From NCBI RefSeq assembly GCF_003144115.1, contig NW_020312007.1, positions 4,729-68,728 on the forward strand: a DNA stretch of 64,000 bases, written 5' to 3'. Under the pieces are notes generated by a model that made no database searches, was not told the origin of the DNA, and was given only the letters and a program-made list of their open reading frames with translations. Position numbers and translations under genes: made by a program. Positions 35,264 through 46,677 of this stretch are shown here, one piece after another (within the stretch, counting starts at the first letter, position 1; each line of letters begins with the position of its first letter). Source of the stretch: Tilletiopsis washingtonensis. Lineage: Eukaryota; Basidiomycota; Exobasidiomycetes; Entylomatales.

Positions 35264-37187
35264 ATGGCCGACACGTCGCCCCTCGAGGCCCACCGCGCCA
35301 CGCACGAGGAGGCCGAGCGCCTCGAGTCCGCCCTCGTCGACACGCTCCTCGCCGCCGGCAGCACGCACCGCGAGGCGCTGCGCCGCGCCCACCGCGCCTC
35401 GTCGCTGCTCGACGCCCTCACCGCGCGCCACGCCGCCCTCGCCGCGCTCTACGCCGATGCCGACGGCGTGCGCCGCGCCGAGCTGGCGCGCATCGACGAC
35501 GGCGGCGCCGACCTCGGCGGCTTCTACGAGCGCCTCGCCGCACTGCGCGCCTACCACGCCAAGTACCCTGGCGCGGCGCCCGACGCCTTCAGCGTGCCGC
35601 CGCCGCCGGCGCCCGTGCCCGGCGTGCTCGACGAGGTGGACCGCCTCTTCTCGGGCGAGGAGGCCGGCGGCCGCTTCCTCGACCTCGCCACGCACCACAC
35701 GCGCTTCATCAACCTCAAGGGCGTGCGCCGCATGCCCTACCTGCGCTTCCTCGCTGAGCTGGCCGCGGCATCGTCGGCTGCCTCCGTGCCGCACGAGACG
35801 AAGCGCAGCGAGAGCTACAAGAAGTGCGTGGCACCGCACGCTACGCGTGACTGGTATGCTGACATTCCTACCAGGTATCTGGACGACCTGAACCTCTACC
35901 TCCTCTCGTTCCTGCGCAACACGCGGCCGCTCGCAGACGTCGACTACCTCGAGCTCAGCGCGCTGGCCGACTTCGAGGAGACGTGGGAGCAGCGCGCCGT
36001 GCCCGGCTGGGAGGACTGGGGCGAGAGCGTGTGGGGCAAGAGTGCGGCAGCGGCGCCGGCAGGCGAGGAGAGTGGAGCCAAGGAGGGCGTTTGGTGCGAG
36101 GCCTGTGAGTTGGCAGCAGTGGCGAAGCACCGAGTGGGCCTGCCATGGCGTCGCAGGAGACGCTCATTTCATCTCGCGCAGGCAAGCGGACATTCGCCAA
36201 GCAGACCGTGTACGACGGCCATCTCTCGGGCGCAAAGCACCAAAAAGCCGCAGCCCGGCTAGCCGCTGGCGGCAGCAGCGCAGCGGCATCAGGATCCGGC
36301 GGCGCCTCGACATCAGAGGCGCAGTCGAGCGCCGCAGCAGAGCTCGAGGCGGCCAAGCGGCTGGCACGCAGCAAGGCGCTGGCGCGCGCCGAGGTGCTGC
36401 TGGCGGCGCTGCGGCAAGAGCTGGCAGAAGTGCTGTCTGAGACGCGCGCCAACGTGGAGCGCAAGGCTGCGCTGACGGACAAGGAGCGGCAGGCAGAGGC
36501 CCTGGCTGCTGCTGGGCTGGACGGCGACGCTGCGGGCGCAAACGAGGCGCGTGACGACGAGGCGCGCGGCGCGGCGGCCGACGATGACGACGATGACGAC
36601 GAGCGGATCTACAACCCGCTGAAGCTGCCGCTCGGCTGGGACGGCAAGCCCATTCCGTACTGGCTGTACAAGCTGCACGGCTTGGGCGTCGAGTATCGCT
36701 GCGAGATCTGTAGTGACTTTGTCTACCAGGGCCGGTGAGTCTCGCTCTCGACCCGGGTCGCCTATGACCGCGCTGACGCAGGGTACGCCTCCGCAGCAAG
36801 AACTTTGAGCGCCACTTCTCCGAGTCGCGGCATGCGTTTGGCATGCGGGCGCTGGGCCTGCCGAACACCAAGCACTTCCACGAGATCACCAAGATCGAGG
36901 ATGCCCTTGCGCGTGAGTCGGCGCAAAGAGCGCATCACTGGCTTGTCCATCGACTGACACGTGTCTCGCGACTGCAGTGGCCGAGAAGCTGAAGCGGCAG
37001 GGCAAGCAGGTGGCCGAGGCCGAGGGCGATGCCGAGGAGGTCGAGGACGAGCACGGGAATGTGAGTAACGCCCTTGCTCGCCTGCTTTCGGCCAGTCCTC
37101 TCTGCCTGCGCGTGCTGATGCTCTCGCGCTCTGCAGACGTACACGAAGAAGACATACGAGCTGCTCAAGCGGCAGGGCATCATCTGA
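35264..37187 (+). CDS. PRP9: splicing factor SF3a subunit 3 (SF3a60/Prp9)
   Basis: U2 snRNP subunit needed for prespliceosome assembly. Exons are 35264-35823, 35875-36104, 36182-36734, 36782-36912, 36978-37060 and 37137-37187 (535 aa). The N-terminal helical region has [20 protein letters not shown] and the conserved FINLKG. A C2H2-like finger appears after the second splice ([20 protein letters not shown] plus AKH). The C-terminal matrin-type zinc finger reads [14 protein letters not shown], then [19 protein letters not shown], followed by [15 protein letters not shown]. Acidic and Ala-rich inserts lie between. This fits a genome that is so intron-rich. It diverges from BUB3 over 198 bases. 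Confidence 0.94.
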
Positions 37188-37276
37188 GAGGCCACCATGT
37201 GTCACGAGGCGAGCGCACGTGCAATTCCCATCTGTGTTTTGCGCAAGCATTGCCTTTCTCCTTTCGCCGTGCAGAC

Positions 37277-38276
37277 CTAGCGTCTGACGATGCGCGGGTC
37301 GCCCTTCTCGGCGCGCTTCTGCAGCTTGGCCTGCCGCTTGCTCTGCGCCTCTTGCGGCGCGGCTGCTTCGGCCGGTGCAGGGCCGGCGCCTCGGCCTCCA
37401 GCAGCTCCGCCGCCAAGGCCCGGCACGAGGTTGAGCAGCGAGCGCAGCGGGTCGGCGCCGCGGAAGACGAAGGGCACGAGGAGCTTCTGCGAGAGGAAGG
37501 CTGGCGTCAGTCCACTGGCGCAGGTCCGCCGCGAAGCACTTCTCACCGTGTAGAGCACGAAGCCGCCGTACGCCGGAATCTGCAGAGCACAGGGTCAGCA
37601 TCGCCTCGCACTTGAGCATCGTCTTATGACGCCTCGACAGCTCGACTCACGAGCAGCCAGAAGTACCAGCACCAGGCGCCGAAGAGGGCCGCCGAGACGT
37701 GCACGAACCAGGTGACGTAGATGATGTCGAACATGTAGCTGCGACAGGACGCGTGTGAGCCGGGGGTGTCGCTGCCACCGGCCACCAGGACGTAGAACGC
37801 TGCTCGTCCGGCGATGTCGGCCCGGAAAAGAGAAGCTACGCAGCAAGCCTGCAAGACTACAGCGCTGTCCGGGTGTCGAGCATGCGCATGCAGCGCAGTG
37901 CCTCTCGCCTATCGCTTCCACGCCCTCTACCGGCCTTGCCAGGCCCGCCGTCCTGCCCTTGCACTCACGCCGTCAGGCCCGCCTGGCCGAGGTCGTCGCC
38001 GTCGCGCGCCATGCGCACGAGCGTCCACCAGAGGCCGAGCGCCAGCATCTCGGACCCGACATACGCTGCCGCCGCCGACTTGGTCGCCCGCGTGCGGCGG
38101 CGCAGGCCAAAGACGAGGAGCAGGTGCACGGCGTTGGCGACGAGGAAGCCGGCGCGCAGCGTGCGCTGGGCGGCGGCGTTGGAGGCGGCGATGCGCTTCG
38201 ACGATGCCTTTGCCTGGCGTGCAGTGTCAGTGATGCGGCATGCATGTGGCAGCATGTGGCAGAGGCGGCGCACCAT
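37277..38276 (-). CDS. SND2: SND2/TMEM208 ER-targeting membrane protein
   Basis: ER membrane component of the SRP-independent (SND) targeting route. Exons are 38274-38276, 37969-38213, 37651-37738, 37547-37579 and 37277-37486 (192 aa). The first exon is the start codon alone: ATG, then a 60-base intron, then AKASSKRIAASNAAAQRTL, which matches the family N-terminus. Two hydrophobic pairs follow (AGFLVANAVHLLLVFGL; SEMLALGLWWTLVRMA; YVTWFVHVSAALFGAWCWYF; IPAYGGFVLYT). The C-terminus is Gly/Ala-rich and then basic (KRQAKLQKRAEKGDPRIVRR). The fourth intron is open in frame, so its retention would insert residues without a stop. Confidence 0.88.
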
Positions 38277-38472
38277 GGTGGAGACGCAGGCTAGAGATGG
38301 TGGTGAGAAGGCAGCGCGCCGCATGCATGACGGCGACTCGAGGTGGAGCTTGAGTTGGCACGGCGTGGCGCGTGATCCGTGCGGCGCTTGCGTGGCCGAC
38401 ACCAACACCTCGATGCGCAGCACGCCTTGCCGCGCAACCACCACCACCGCCGCCGCTCCTCATCAGCACCGC

Positions 38473-39536
38473 ATGAGCACCGAGACGCAGCCGCAGCCCG
38501 CCGAGGTGCCCGCTGCGCCCGAGGCATCCAGCAGCGCCTCGGCCTCCACTGCGGCGCCCGCCTCGGCCAGCGCCTCCTCCTCGGCTCCACCGCTGCCCGT
38601 CTGGAGTGCCGTGCACCTCTACCTGCCGCCCAGCACCGCCGGGCCCTCTCGTGCGTGGCCTACTCTCGCCTAGCCCAGTCCGCCAGCTAACCTTTCGCCA
38701 CGCCCAGTGTCCGAGCGCCTGGCCGCGCAGCCCGAGCCGCCGGCGCCCAGCTCGGGCGAGCTGCGCGCCGCCTTTGCCGGGGCTCTTGCCGGCCGCAGCG
38801 GGCCTGATGCGCCGCTCATGACACGCGCCATGCGCGAAAAGGAGGACTTGAAGCGTAACGGGCCGCGGAAAGAGTGGACACAGGTGCGTGGGCGGGCTGC
38901 TGTCTCCTGTCGCTACCGTCGAGGCTCTGGAGCTGACATGTCCGTGGCCCGCAGCTGCGCATTCGTCTCCGTTTCCCCTCTCGCCACCATCTCGAGGCGC
39001 TCTTCCCTGCCTCGGCGCCTCTTTCATCCCTCTACTCCTTCCTGCGCCAGAGCGTCAACGACGACGCACGAGCCCAGCGCGCCAAGTTCGTCCTCTACCA
39101 GACGCCGCCGCGCCGCGAGTTCGCCGAAAAGGACGCGAAGCTGCGCGGCAAGACGCTGCTGGAGCTCGGCTTTGCGCCGCAGGCGGTGCTGTGTGTCAAG
39201 TGGGAGAACGAGGCGTGGAACGGTGAGTGCAGCGTGCAGAGCAGCCGCATCAGGCCTTGCTCACGCCGCCCTCGCCAGCTTCGAGCGCAGAACCGCCGCT
39301 GCTGCCCGAGCTGCTCGCCAGCGCAGAAGAGCTGCCAGCGCCGCCGTCCTTTGCACAGACGCCGACTGCACCACCACAAGGCCAAACGCTTGGTGGGCCA
39401 GCGCCGCAGAGCGCAGAGGGCGAAAAGAAGGAAAAGAAGATGCCGGCATGGCTGGCAAAGGGCCTGAGTGAGTGGTGCGCGTCTCCGCTCACATCGGCGA
39501 GTCCCTAACGCTGCGTCGCCTGCTGCAGAAAAGTAG
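38473..39536 (+). CDS. UBX-domain protein, TUG/ASPSCR1 C-terminal type
   Basis: UBX proteins dock on the AAA ATPase Cdc48/p97 as cofactors. Exons are 38473-38650, 38708-38883, 38955-39222, 39279-39467 and 39529-39536 (272 aa). Residues 1-50 are Ala/Ser/Pro linker, then HLYLPPSTAGPSLSERLAAQ. The UBX fold follows the third splice: LRIRLRFPSRHHLEALFPAS, SVNDDARAQRAKFVLYQTPP, EFAEKDAKLRGKTLLELGF and VLCVKWENEAW. The FVLYQTPPRREF wording is that of the TUG/Ubx4 family. The N-terminal ubiquitin-like domain of TUG is absent and the protein is about half the usual length. The last exon is 8 bases, encoding the end of Lys, Lys and the stop. Confidence 0.8.
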
Positions 39537-39757
39537 AGACACGAGAATGTCACGCATACCTGAGCGTCGCAGGTCAGGCCGACGCCAGAAGGAGAGATGC
39601 ATTGGGTGAGCATAGCGTAGGGACCAGTCGTGTCGATCGTGCGTCGTAAAGGGTTGCAAGCGGGCGGCGGGTATGAAAGAGGAAGGCAGGCCTAGCGGAT
39701 CTGCGAGCATGGAGAGCGCGACGCATAAGCGGTCGTTCGGGTCATGCCGAGTCGACA

Positions 39758-42700
39758 TCAACGCACCTGCTCCGGCGGGCCATGCGAGAACGCCACGCGC
39801 CGCTCGGGCGCATCTTCGTACGAGCGACGCGGGTAGGCGCCGGGCCTTGCTGCCGGTGCCGAGTCGTACGGCGCCTCGAGGTGCTCGCGCTCCTCACGAT
39901 GTGCAGAGGGGTAGGGTGCACTGAGGCGCCGCGTCTGCTCGCCACGCGGGTCCGCAGGCGCTCGCAGTGCGGCGGCAGCACGTTCAGCGGCAGCGGCAGC
40001 GGGATGCCGAGGTGGAGGAGGAGGCGGCGCGTTGCTCAGGGCTGGACGAGACGCCTGCCGAGGAGCTGTGCCGTAGTTGCGCGCGCTGCAGCGCTGGCAG
40101 CCACAGACGTCCGAGTGCGGCGCCTCGTGCGCGTCCCAGGCGCCGTTGGCGGCAGCAGCACCACGGCGCATCGAGCCTCCGAACTCGTCCGGCACGCCGT
40201 AGCGCTCGTCGCCGTACGCGGCACCCGAGCCGCGCGCAGGCGCCGAGTCGGCTGCGTAGCGCGCGCCGCTGCTGGAGGCTATCGGCGGACGAGTCTGGCG
40301 TGCAGCGGCGCCATAGCCGCCCGTATCGCCATCGCGCTCGCGCTCGTAGTATGGTCCGGCGTCGTAGGCGGCTGCTGCTCTGGCCTGCGTCGCCGAGTAG
40401 CTGCCGGCCAGGTCGGAGACGCGCCGTGTATTCTTGGGCATGTCGTGCGGCAGTGGCGAGGTCTGTACGACGCAGGCGATCAGCACACCTGCAGCGCGAA
40501 GCAGAGCGCATCGTACTCACGACTCTCCGGTAGCCGCCGCTTGCCGCCGCCGGCTCTTCACCGCGCGCCTTCTCCTCCTGGTAGCGCGCCTTCATACGCG
40601 CCACGAAGCTCCGCTCGCTCTCGCTGCTCAGCGTGCGATTCACGCTGACGCCCGAGAGACGGCTGCCGCCCACGGCAGGCGCGTAGCTCTCTCGTGGACG
40701 CTCCTCGGCGCGTGCTGCATCGGCGTGCATCGGCTGGAACGCGCCCACGCCGGCGCGGTTCATGAGCGAGAACGACGAGCCCTTCGTGGGCGTGGCGTTG
40801 GCGCTCTGTCCGCCGTCGCTGCCCGGCGGCGAGTACAGGTGCGCGACGCCGGCGCGCTGTCCGCGGCGGATGCGCTCCTCGGCATCGCCGAGTCGGCGCT
40901 GCAGCTCGGCCTCGCGCTCGAGATGGCGCTCCCGCTCACGCTCGCGTTCCCAGAGCGACGTGCGACGCGCCAGCGGCGGTGTCTCGGCGGCTTCGTTCGT
41001 GGCTGGCGACTTGGACGGGAAGCCGAGGCCACCGAAGCCATCCGGCACGCCAGCGCCCTCGTTCGCGCGGCTTGCAGCCCCAGTGCGCGTTCCGTTCGGC
41101 TCGTCAGACGTCGACGGCCGCGTGGAGCCTGAGCGCCACGTCGGGTCGGGTGCCTGTGGCAGTGCACCGCGGCCCGTCGGCTCGCTCGGCTCGGCCTGTC
41201 GCTCGAGGCGGTCGATGATGGTGCCCTCTTCTCCACTGGAGGCGCGCTGAGCATGCCCGTTCTGTTGTGCCGCGCTCCACGCATTCGTCACCGCGACAGG
41301 GCTAGTCTTCAGGCTCACGCGACTGGCAACACTGGCGTTCGTGTCGACGCGTGTCAGCGCTCCGCCATCCGGTGCGTCAGACTTCTTCGCAGCGACGCTG
41401 TCGACCGAGTCTGCGGGCGTCGTGGGCGCTGGCCCGGTGCTGCTCTTGCGCCGGAAGTTGAGCAGGCCGCGCGCGCGGCCCATGCTGCTCTTCTCTGCGG
41501 GCGCTGTCTCGGCCGGCGCAGCAGGCGCGGGCGTCGACGTAGAGGGCACATCGTTGCTCTTCTGCGCGCGCGGTCCGAATGGTCGAGACGTCGTCGGCGA
41601 GGTGGCTGCACCGGCAGGCGCGCCCACCGTGCTGGCAGAGGTGGCCGAGCTCGACGATGGTGGAGGCTCACCTGCGGCCATGGCAGGCGCAGGCGCAGGA
41701 GAGGGCGTGTGGGCCGGAGCTGGCGCGGAAACAGCAGCCGGCGTCGGCTCTGCCGCCTTTGCAGGCGAGACGGGCGCCGAGGGCTGCGGAGCATTGTCGA
41801 CCTCCTGGCGCGGCACGCTGGCGTACGTCTGCGCAGCCTGCTGCACGGGCGCTGTCTGCGTCTCCTGCACTTGCGTCGGCGCTTGTTGCTGCTGGCCCGC
41901 ACCGGAGGCTCCTTGCTGCTGCTGCTGTGGAGGCAGCCAGCCGAGTTGCTGAGCCGTCCACGCTGCCTGGGCCTGGTCACGCGCCGCCTGCAGAGCCGCT
42001 TCGCGCGCCTGCGCGTTGGCCTGCGCCTGCATCTCAGCCATGGCCAGCATGGCTGCGCGGCCCAGCTCCTCCTCGCCAATCTCAGCAGGCTGACCCGCCG
42101 GCAGCGCCTCTTGCATCGCCAGGTTGAGCCACGAGTTGACGCGCCCGACATGCGCGCCCGCACGACGGACGCCCTCGCAGAGCTGGCGGAACTCGGCATC
42201 GGCAAGCCCGCCCAGCGCAGCAGCCACGACGAGGCTCGTCGCCTCGTTGCGCCCTCCGATTGACAGCGCATGCGCCGCCTTTGCACGGCTGATCTCGCCC
42301 GTCAGGCCCTGTACGGCCGCAATGTAGCGGTCGTGGCTCTCGATGGCGCGCCCGCCGGAGCGCTTGACGTTCTTCTCGTGGCTTGCGTGCGCCTTCTTGA
42401 CCTTGGAGTCCAGCGTCTCGAGCGCTTCGTCGTGCGCGCGCTCCTCCTTGGCGACGCGCTTGAAGTACTTGGCGCAGTGCTCATTGAGCGCCTCGTACTC
42501 GCGCTGGATCAGCTTGGCGTGCTTGATCGACGACTCGGACACGGCGTCGAAGAGGAACGACGAGGAGAGCAGCGTTTGCACTGGCACAAGCGTCAGAGCG
42601 CGCAGCGTGGCTCTGTGAATTTGCGCGACTCACCTGGCACCTCGGCGAACGCCTTGCCCACCGCCAGCTCCTTGCACGCCTTGCCCAGCTTGCGCTCGCA

Positions 42701-43177
42701 CTTGGCCAGGCGCGCCGCCAGGTCGCGGTACTCGTCGAACGCGACGAGCAGCTGCTCGAGGCTCTTGAGCGAGCGGTGCAGCTCGCTGCGCTCCAGCGCC
42801 GCCGCCTCGCGCTGCGGCGCGGCGGCGGCGGTGCCCAGGCCGCTGCCCGGGCCCGCGGCGTACGGCGTGCCGGCGGGAAACGGCGAGCTGCCGCCGGGGT
42901 ACAACGAGGCGGCGGGCGCGTAGTCGAAGTAGTTGAGCGACGCGGCGCCGCTGAGCGACGGCTCGTAGGTGGACTGCAGCGGCGGCGGCGGCTGCAGGCT
43001 GTTGGCGCTGCCCGAGTCGGTGCGCTCGCGCGAGCCGGCGCCGGCGGCGTGCGTGGGCGGGGCGGCGGCGGCGTCCCAGGTGCCGGCGCCGGGGCTGGCG
43101 CCGCGCGAGCCGGGCTGCGGCGGCGGCAGCGCGGGCGAGGCGGGCGCGTGGCTGTCGATGCGCAGGAACTTCTTCAT
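39758..43177 (-). CDS. large IVY1-like membrane-binding (BAR-type helical) protein
   Basis: 1102-aa protein (exons 42634-43177, 40521-42580, 39758-40462). After a Pro/Ala-rich leader, residues about 125-320 form an unbroken helical domain. It includes SELHRSLKSLEQLLVAFDEY, CERKLGKACKELAVGKAF, SESSIKHAKLIQREYEALNE and YFKRVAKEERAHDEALETLD. This resembles the domain of yeast Ivy1, a phospholipid-binding protein that contacts Ypt7 and Vps33 on vacuoles. The remaining 780 residues are low-complexity (Gln/Ala, Pro/Ser, coiled-coil ERERERERHLEREAELQRRL) and probably disordered. The C-terminus has GPPEQVR before the stop; a possible further intron there would change only one residue (EQIR). The family assignment rests on helical pattern and wording, not on a catalytic motif. 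Confidence 0.6.
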
Positions 43178-44202
43178 GTGCGCCGCATGGAGTCGGGACT
43201 GCGGTGGTGGTGGTGGAGCGGAGGCAGGCCGCAGCGTGCGGTGCGGCGCGTGCCCAACGGCCCGGTCCGGCACGGCCCCAAGCGCGCGCGGCGCACGCGC
43301 CATGCGATGCCCGCCCAATGCGCGCGCCAACACCGCCTCGCAGCGAGCAGCTTGACAGCAACGCCGGCTGGCGTCCGGCGGCCACCACCACCAGGCGCAG
43401 CCTGCTTTCGCTGTGCCAATCAGGATGCTATCGCAGTGATGGCACAGCCTCGGGATGATCGGCGGGAGCAGCCGCCCGTCGCTCTCGCACGACAATCTGG
43501 CGCGGGTGTTGCACTCAGGGGCCAGCTCAGGCGCCGGCGCGCCTCATCAAGACGCCGCCGCCGTAGCGTGCGTCACGTGCGCCTGGCTGGCTCGCCCCCT
43601 GAGCGCCTCTCGGGCCATGAGCATCATCAGCAGACCGCATGGCCGCGGCCGGCGGCGAACAGTTCGGCACAGATTCTCGGCTCGCCCCTGACACATCGGG
43701 CGGCGGCACAATCTCTTGCACGCCGGCGGTGTGGCTGCCTCGGCTCCGTCTGGAACGCGGCGGCGCCCCTTGACCCGCTCGGCCTCCTCTCCGCCGTCAC
43801 ACGGGCATCGATTCGAGGAGACCGGCTCCGAGCGCAGGAGGGCAGCATCAGTGCCCGAGATGCATCAGGGGCGCAATCTGTGTCGCCTGAAATCGCTGAC
43901 GAGATGCGCACCGCATGGTGCTTTTTCCCTGGCCGCGTGCGATAGCAAGGGCATCAGCGAGAGAGGCGGCGGGGTCTGTGGAGTGCTTTCTCGCCGTCGA
44001 AGAGGTGATGAGCACGTTCGACTCTACTCCCACGCGCTAGCCTCTTGCACGCCGTCCCTTAGCTGCTCCGTGCCTCTCGCTCTGGATGCCCGTTCGAGCT
44101 GCGTCCGACGTCCGCCGGCCCGCTGCGCGCTATCACCGCCGTGTCTCGAGCCTCATCCCCTTTGTCATCAGCAGCGGCAGCGGCAGCGGCACCTCATCTG
44201 CG
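43178..44202. promoter_or_regulatory. divergent upstream region, 1.0 kb
   Basis: The region between the IVY1-like gene and the ten-exon orphan. It is three to five times the usual divergent spacing here. Several motif-free open frames are present. The frame of the orphan stays open back to an ATG at 44086, so its N-terminus could be 39 residues longer. No RNA gene was recognised. Confidence 0.5.
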
Positions 44203-46098
44203 ATGCAGCGACGTTCCGAGATGGAGCACCTTGCTATCAACTCCTCGACCGCGCCCAGCTTCTCGTCCAACTACGGCATCCCCGACTTCACGCCTAAACC
44301 CATCCTCAGCACGGCCGCCTCGCGCACCTCGCCGCGCAAGCTCGTCATCTCGCGCAGCAGCAACAATCTGCGCAGCAGCAGCAACCTGCGCAGCAGCGGC
44401 TCTTCGCCCGTCCGCAAGCCGCGCATGCCCTCCTCCTCGAGCGAGCAGCGGCGCCGCGACAGCCTGGCGCTGTCGACGAGCGACGAGAGCAGCACGGTGC
44501 GCGGCGCCAATGCCTCGCGCAGCACGCTGGCATCGTCGGTGACGGCGCACTCGCCGCGGCGCCTGCCCGAAGACTCGGTGGCACACCTGCTGCCGCCGTC
44601 GCGCAGCGCCGCCTCGCTGCCGCAGAGCCGCACGGTGCGCGAAGTGACGTTCGCCGAGAGCGTCGAGCACGCACCCATGCCGCCGCCGTTCTCGGGCGGC
44701 GATGCGCGCCTGGAGGCGAAGAGCAGGCTGGAGGAGGGCCCGATGCGGCACAACAGGCTGCGCGACCAGCTTGCGCTGCGGGTGAGTACAAGGACGAAGA
44801 GGCGTGATAACGTGCCACTGACGAGCCTGTGCGCAGCTCAACTGGCCCATCGACGGTACGTGCCCAGACGAAGAGCTCGACAGTGATACTGACGGTTGTT
44901 CAGATCCCGCCGTCAACGCCGAACGAAGCACCTCCAAGAGCAGCTCGGCGCGCAGCAAGGAGGCGCCGCGCGCTTCAGCCTCGCTCGTGCTCTACCACAA
45001 GTACGCAGCGCCCGAGAGTGCCTCGGAGAGCGAGAGCGAGGCCGACGAGGACGGCGCCGATGGTCGGCGCAGCACGGCGCTGAAGCACCAGATCAAGGGC
45101 GCGCTGCCGGAGCACGCCGACGGCAAGATCATCCTGCGCGCCGAGTGCGCACGGCCGTGCTGGGCCACCGAGTCGAAGCGCTACGAGGCGCCGATCCGCA
45201 TCGGCATGGGCAAGACGGGCGTGAGTGCTCTCGCGTGCAGTACAGCATTTGGAGCTCGGAGCTCATTGCGGCATACTCAGAGCTACGTGTGGGATGTCGT
45301 GCCCACGGCGCCTTCGAACAAGCGATCGCGCGAGAGTCTCTGGACCATCGTCGAGGTGGCCACAGGCCGCAAGACGCGCATGATGAACGACGACATGACG
45401 ACATCAAACTGGCGCTTCGTCGGGTGAGCACATGAGTCAGCGAACGCGGCAGCGCAGGTGAACTGACCCGCACTGCAGACCGCATGGCTGGTTCTACGTG
45501 GTCACGGGTGTGCCGCAGGAGCCGAGGATCGTCGTCAGTGAGTACGCTTGCCTCCGGCAGCGCTCCACAGGCTCACACCTAAGCTTTCACAGTGGACTCT
45601 GGAGGCAGCTACGAGTGCGTGAAGCGGCTGCCAGCTTTGAGCCCTACTCTGATGCAGCACGCGCCCGCAGAGTGGCCGAGTTCGACCCGGAGGAGTGCAA
45701 GGGCGTGCTGCACCTCGACCTGCGCCCTGCGGGCTCGGACTTTCGTCAGCGCGGCCATGAGCCCGTCGACATCACGTTCATCGTGGCCGTCTTCGAGTGA
45801 GTCTCGGAATCGATTTCTGCATGTGCGTTGCTGACGGTGTCCCGGCCACGCTTCGCAGATGCATCAATGCGTGAGTGCGCCACCATCGTTGGCCGCAGTG
45901 CGCACAGCTGATGAACCTCTCAGCATCCGCGACGAATGCGCGGGCGCGGGCAAGGGCCGTCGTGACGAGCGTGGCCGGCTGAAGCTCGGCGGCCGCTCCG
46001 GGCTGCGCAAGGCCTTTGACCGGTGCGTGCGCTCTGACCTGGTACATCGGCGACGAGCGGACTGCTGACCGCTCTTCACCAGATTCCTGAGCATCTGA
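44203..46098 (+). CDS. orphan protein with conserved-looking globular C-terminal half
   Basis: I do not recognise this protein (463 aa). The ten exons are 44203-44781, 44837-44855, 44904-45220, 45281-45423, 45479-45537, 45593-45614, 45671-45796, 45859-45870, 45924-46022 and 46083-46098. Every junction keeps frame. Residues 1-195 are Ser/Arg-rich and probably disordered. From about 265 the sequence becomes globular: HADGKIILRAECARPCWATE, SYVWDVVPTAPSNKRSRESL, WTIVEVATGRKTRMMNDDMT, NWRFVGPHGWFYVVTGVPQE, FDPEECKGVLHLDLRPAGSD and EPVDITFIVAVFECINAIRD. The alternating beta-strand texture suggests a sandwich domain. Several exons are tiny (19, 22, 12 and 16 bases). The consistent splicing argues strongly that the gene is real and used. 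Confidence 0.8.
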
Positions 46099-46677
46099 AC
46101 CGCCTGTTCCCTGTCCCGCGTCTCTTCTGTCGCTTGCAGCACCGGCCGCACCGCACCGGCTCTGCACTCCTAACTCGTCTCGCTGTTCTGCTCCTCCACA
46201 CGCTACTCTCCGCCCGCTAATGCCGCCCTCGCCGCAATGACACACCGGGCCTCTCTCTGGCCATGCCGCTAGATCTGTGTCCATTGTGCCGGGCGAGCAG
46301 TGTGAAGCGAGCGCGCCACAGCAGCAGCACGGCTCGCGTGAAGGAGTATAGCACGCCGGGCGAGACAGTGAGGGCGTTGGACGTATGCATGAAAAGAGCG
46401 AGACGAGAGCTGAGGGGCGTGTACGTGAGAGGTGTGCGGAACGAGGCGCACGAGCGGGTGTGTGTGGTGGAGAAATGTGTAGAGGCTACGATGTACAAGC
46501 GACCGCACGCGGACGCCGAGAGATGAGTGATAGTATGTGTGCTGCTCGTCGCGAGGACGGCGCAGATGGGACGGAGATTGGGCAGGCGGCGGGCGTCATA
46601 ACGAGCGGTACAGCACGTCTGGCAAAGCAATGCGAGCTTGCGGCGTCACGGCTGCCGACGCGCGAGAGAAGGCCGGC
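46099..46677. other. convergent intergenic region, 579 bases
   Basis: The region between the orphan and the second surface protein. An AT-richer, purine-rich stretch lies at 46330-46560 (gagcgagacgagagctgag and similar). No gene or RNA signature was recognised. Confidence 0.5.

Noticed and set aside
39682-39757. Extra last intron in the IVY1-like gene (gtgcgt to ctcgcag)
   Set aside because: It lacks a branch motif and would only change the final residues from EQVR to EQIR; the simpler stop at 39758 was kept.
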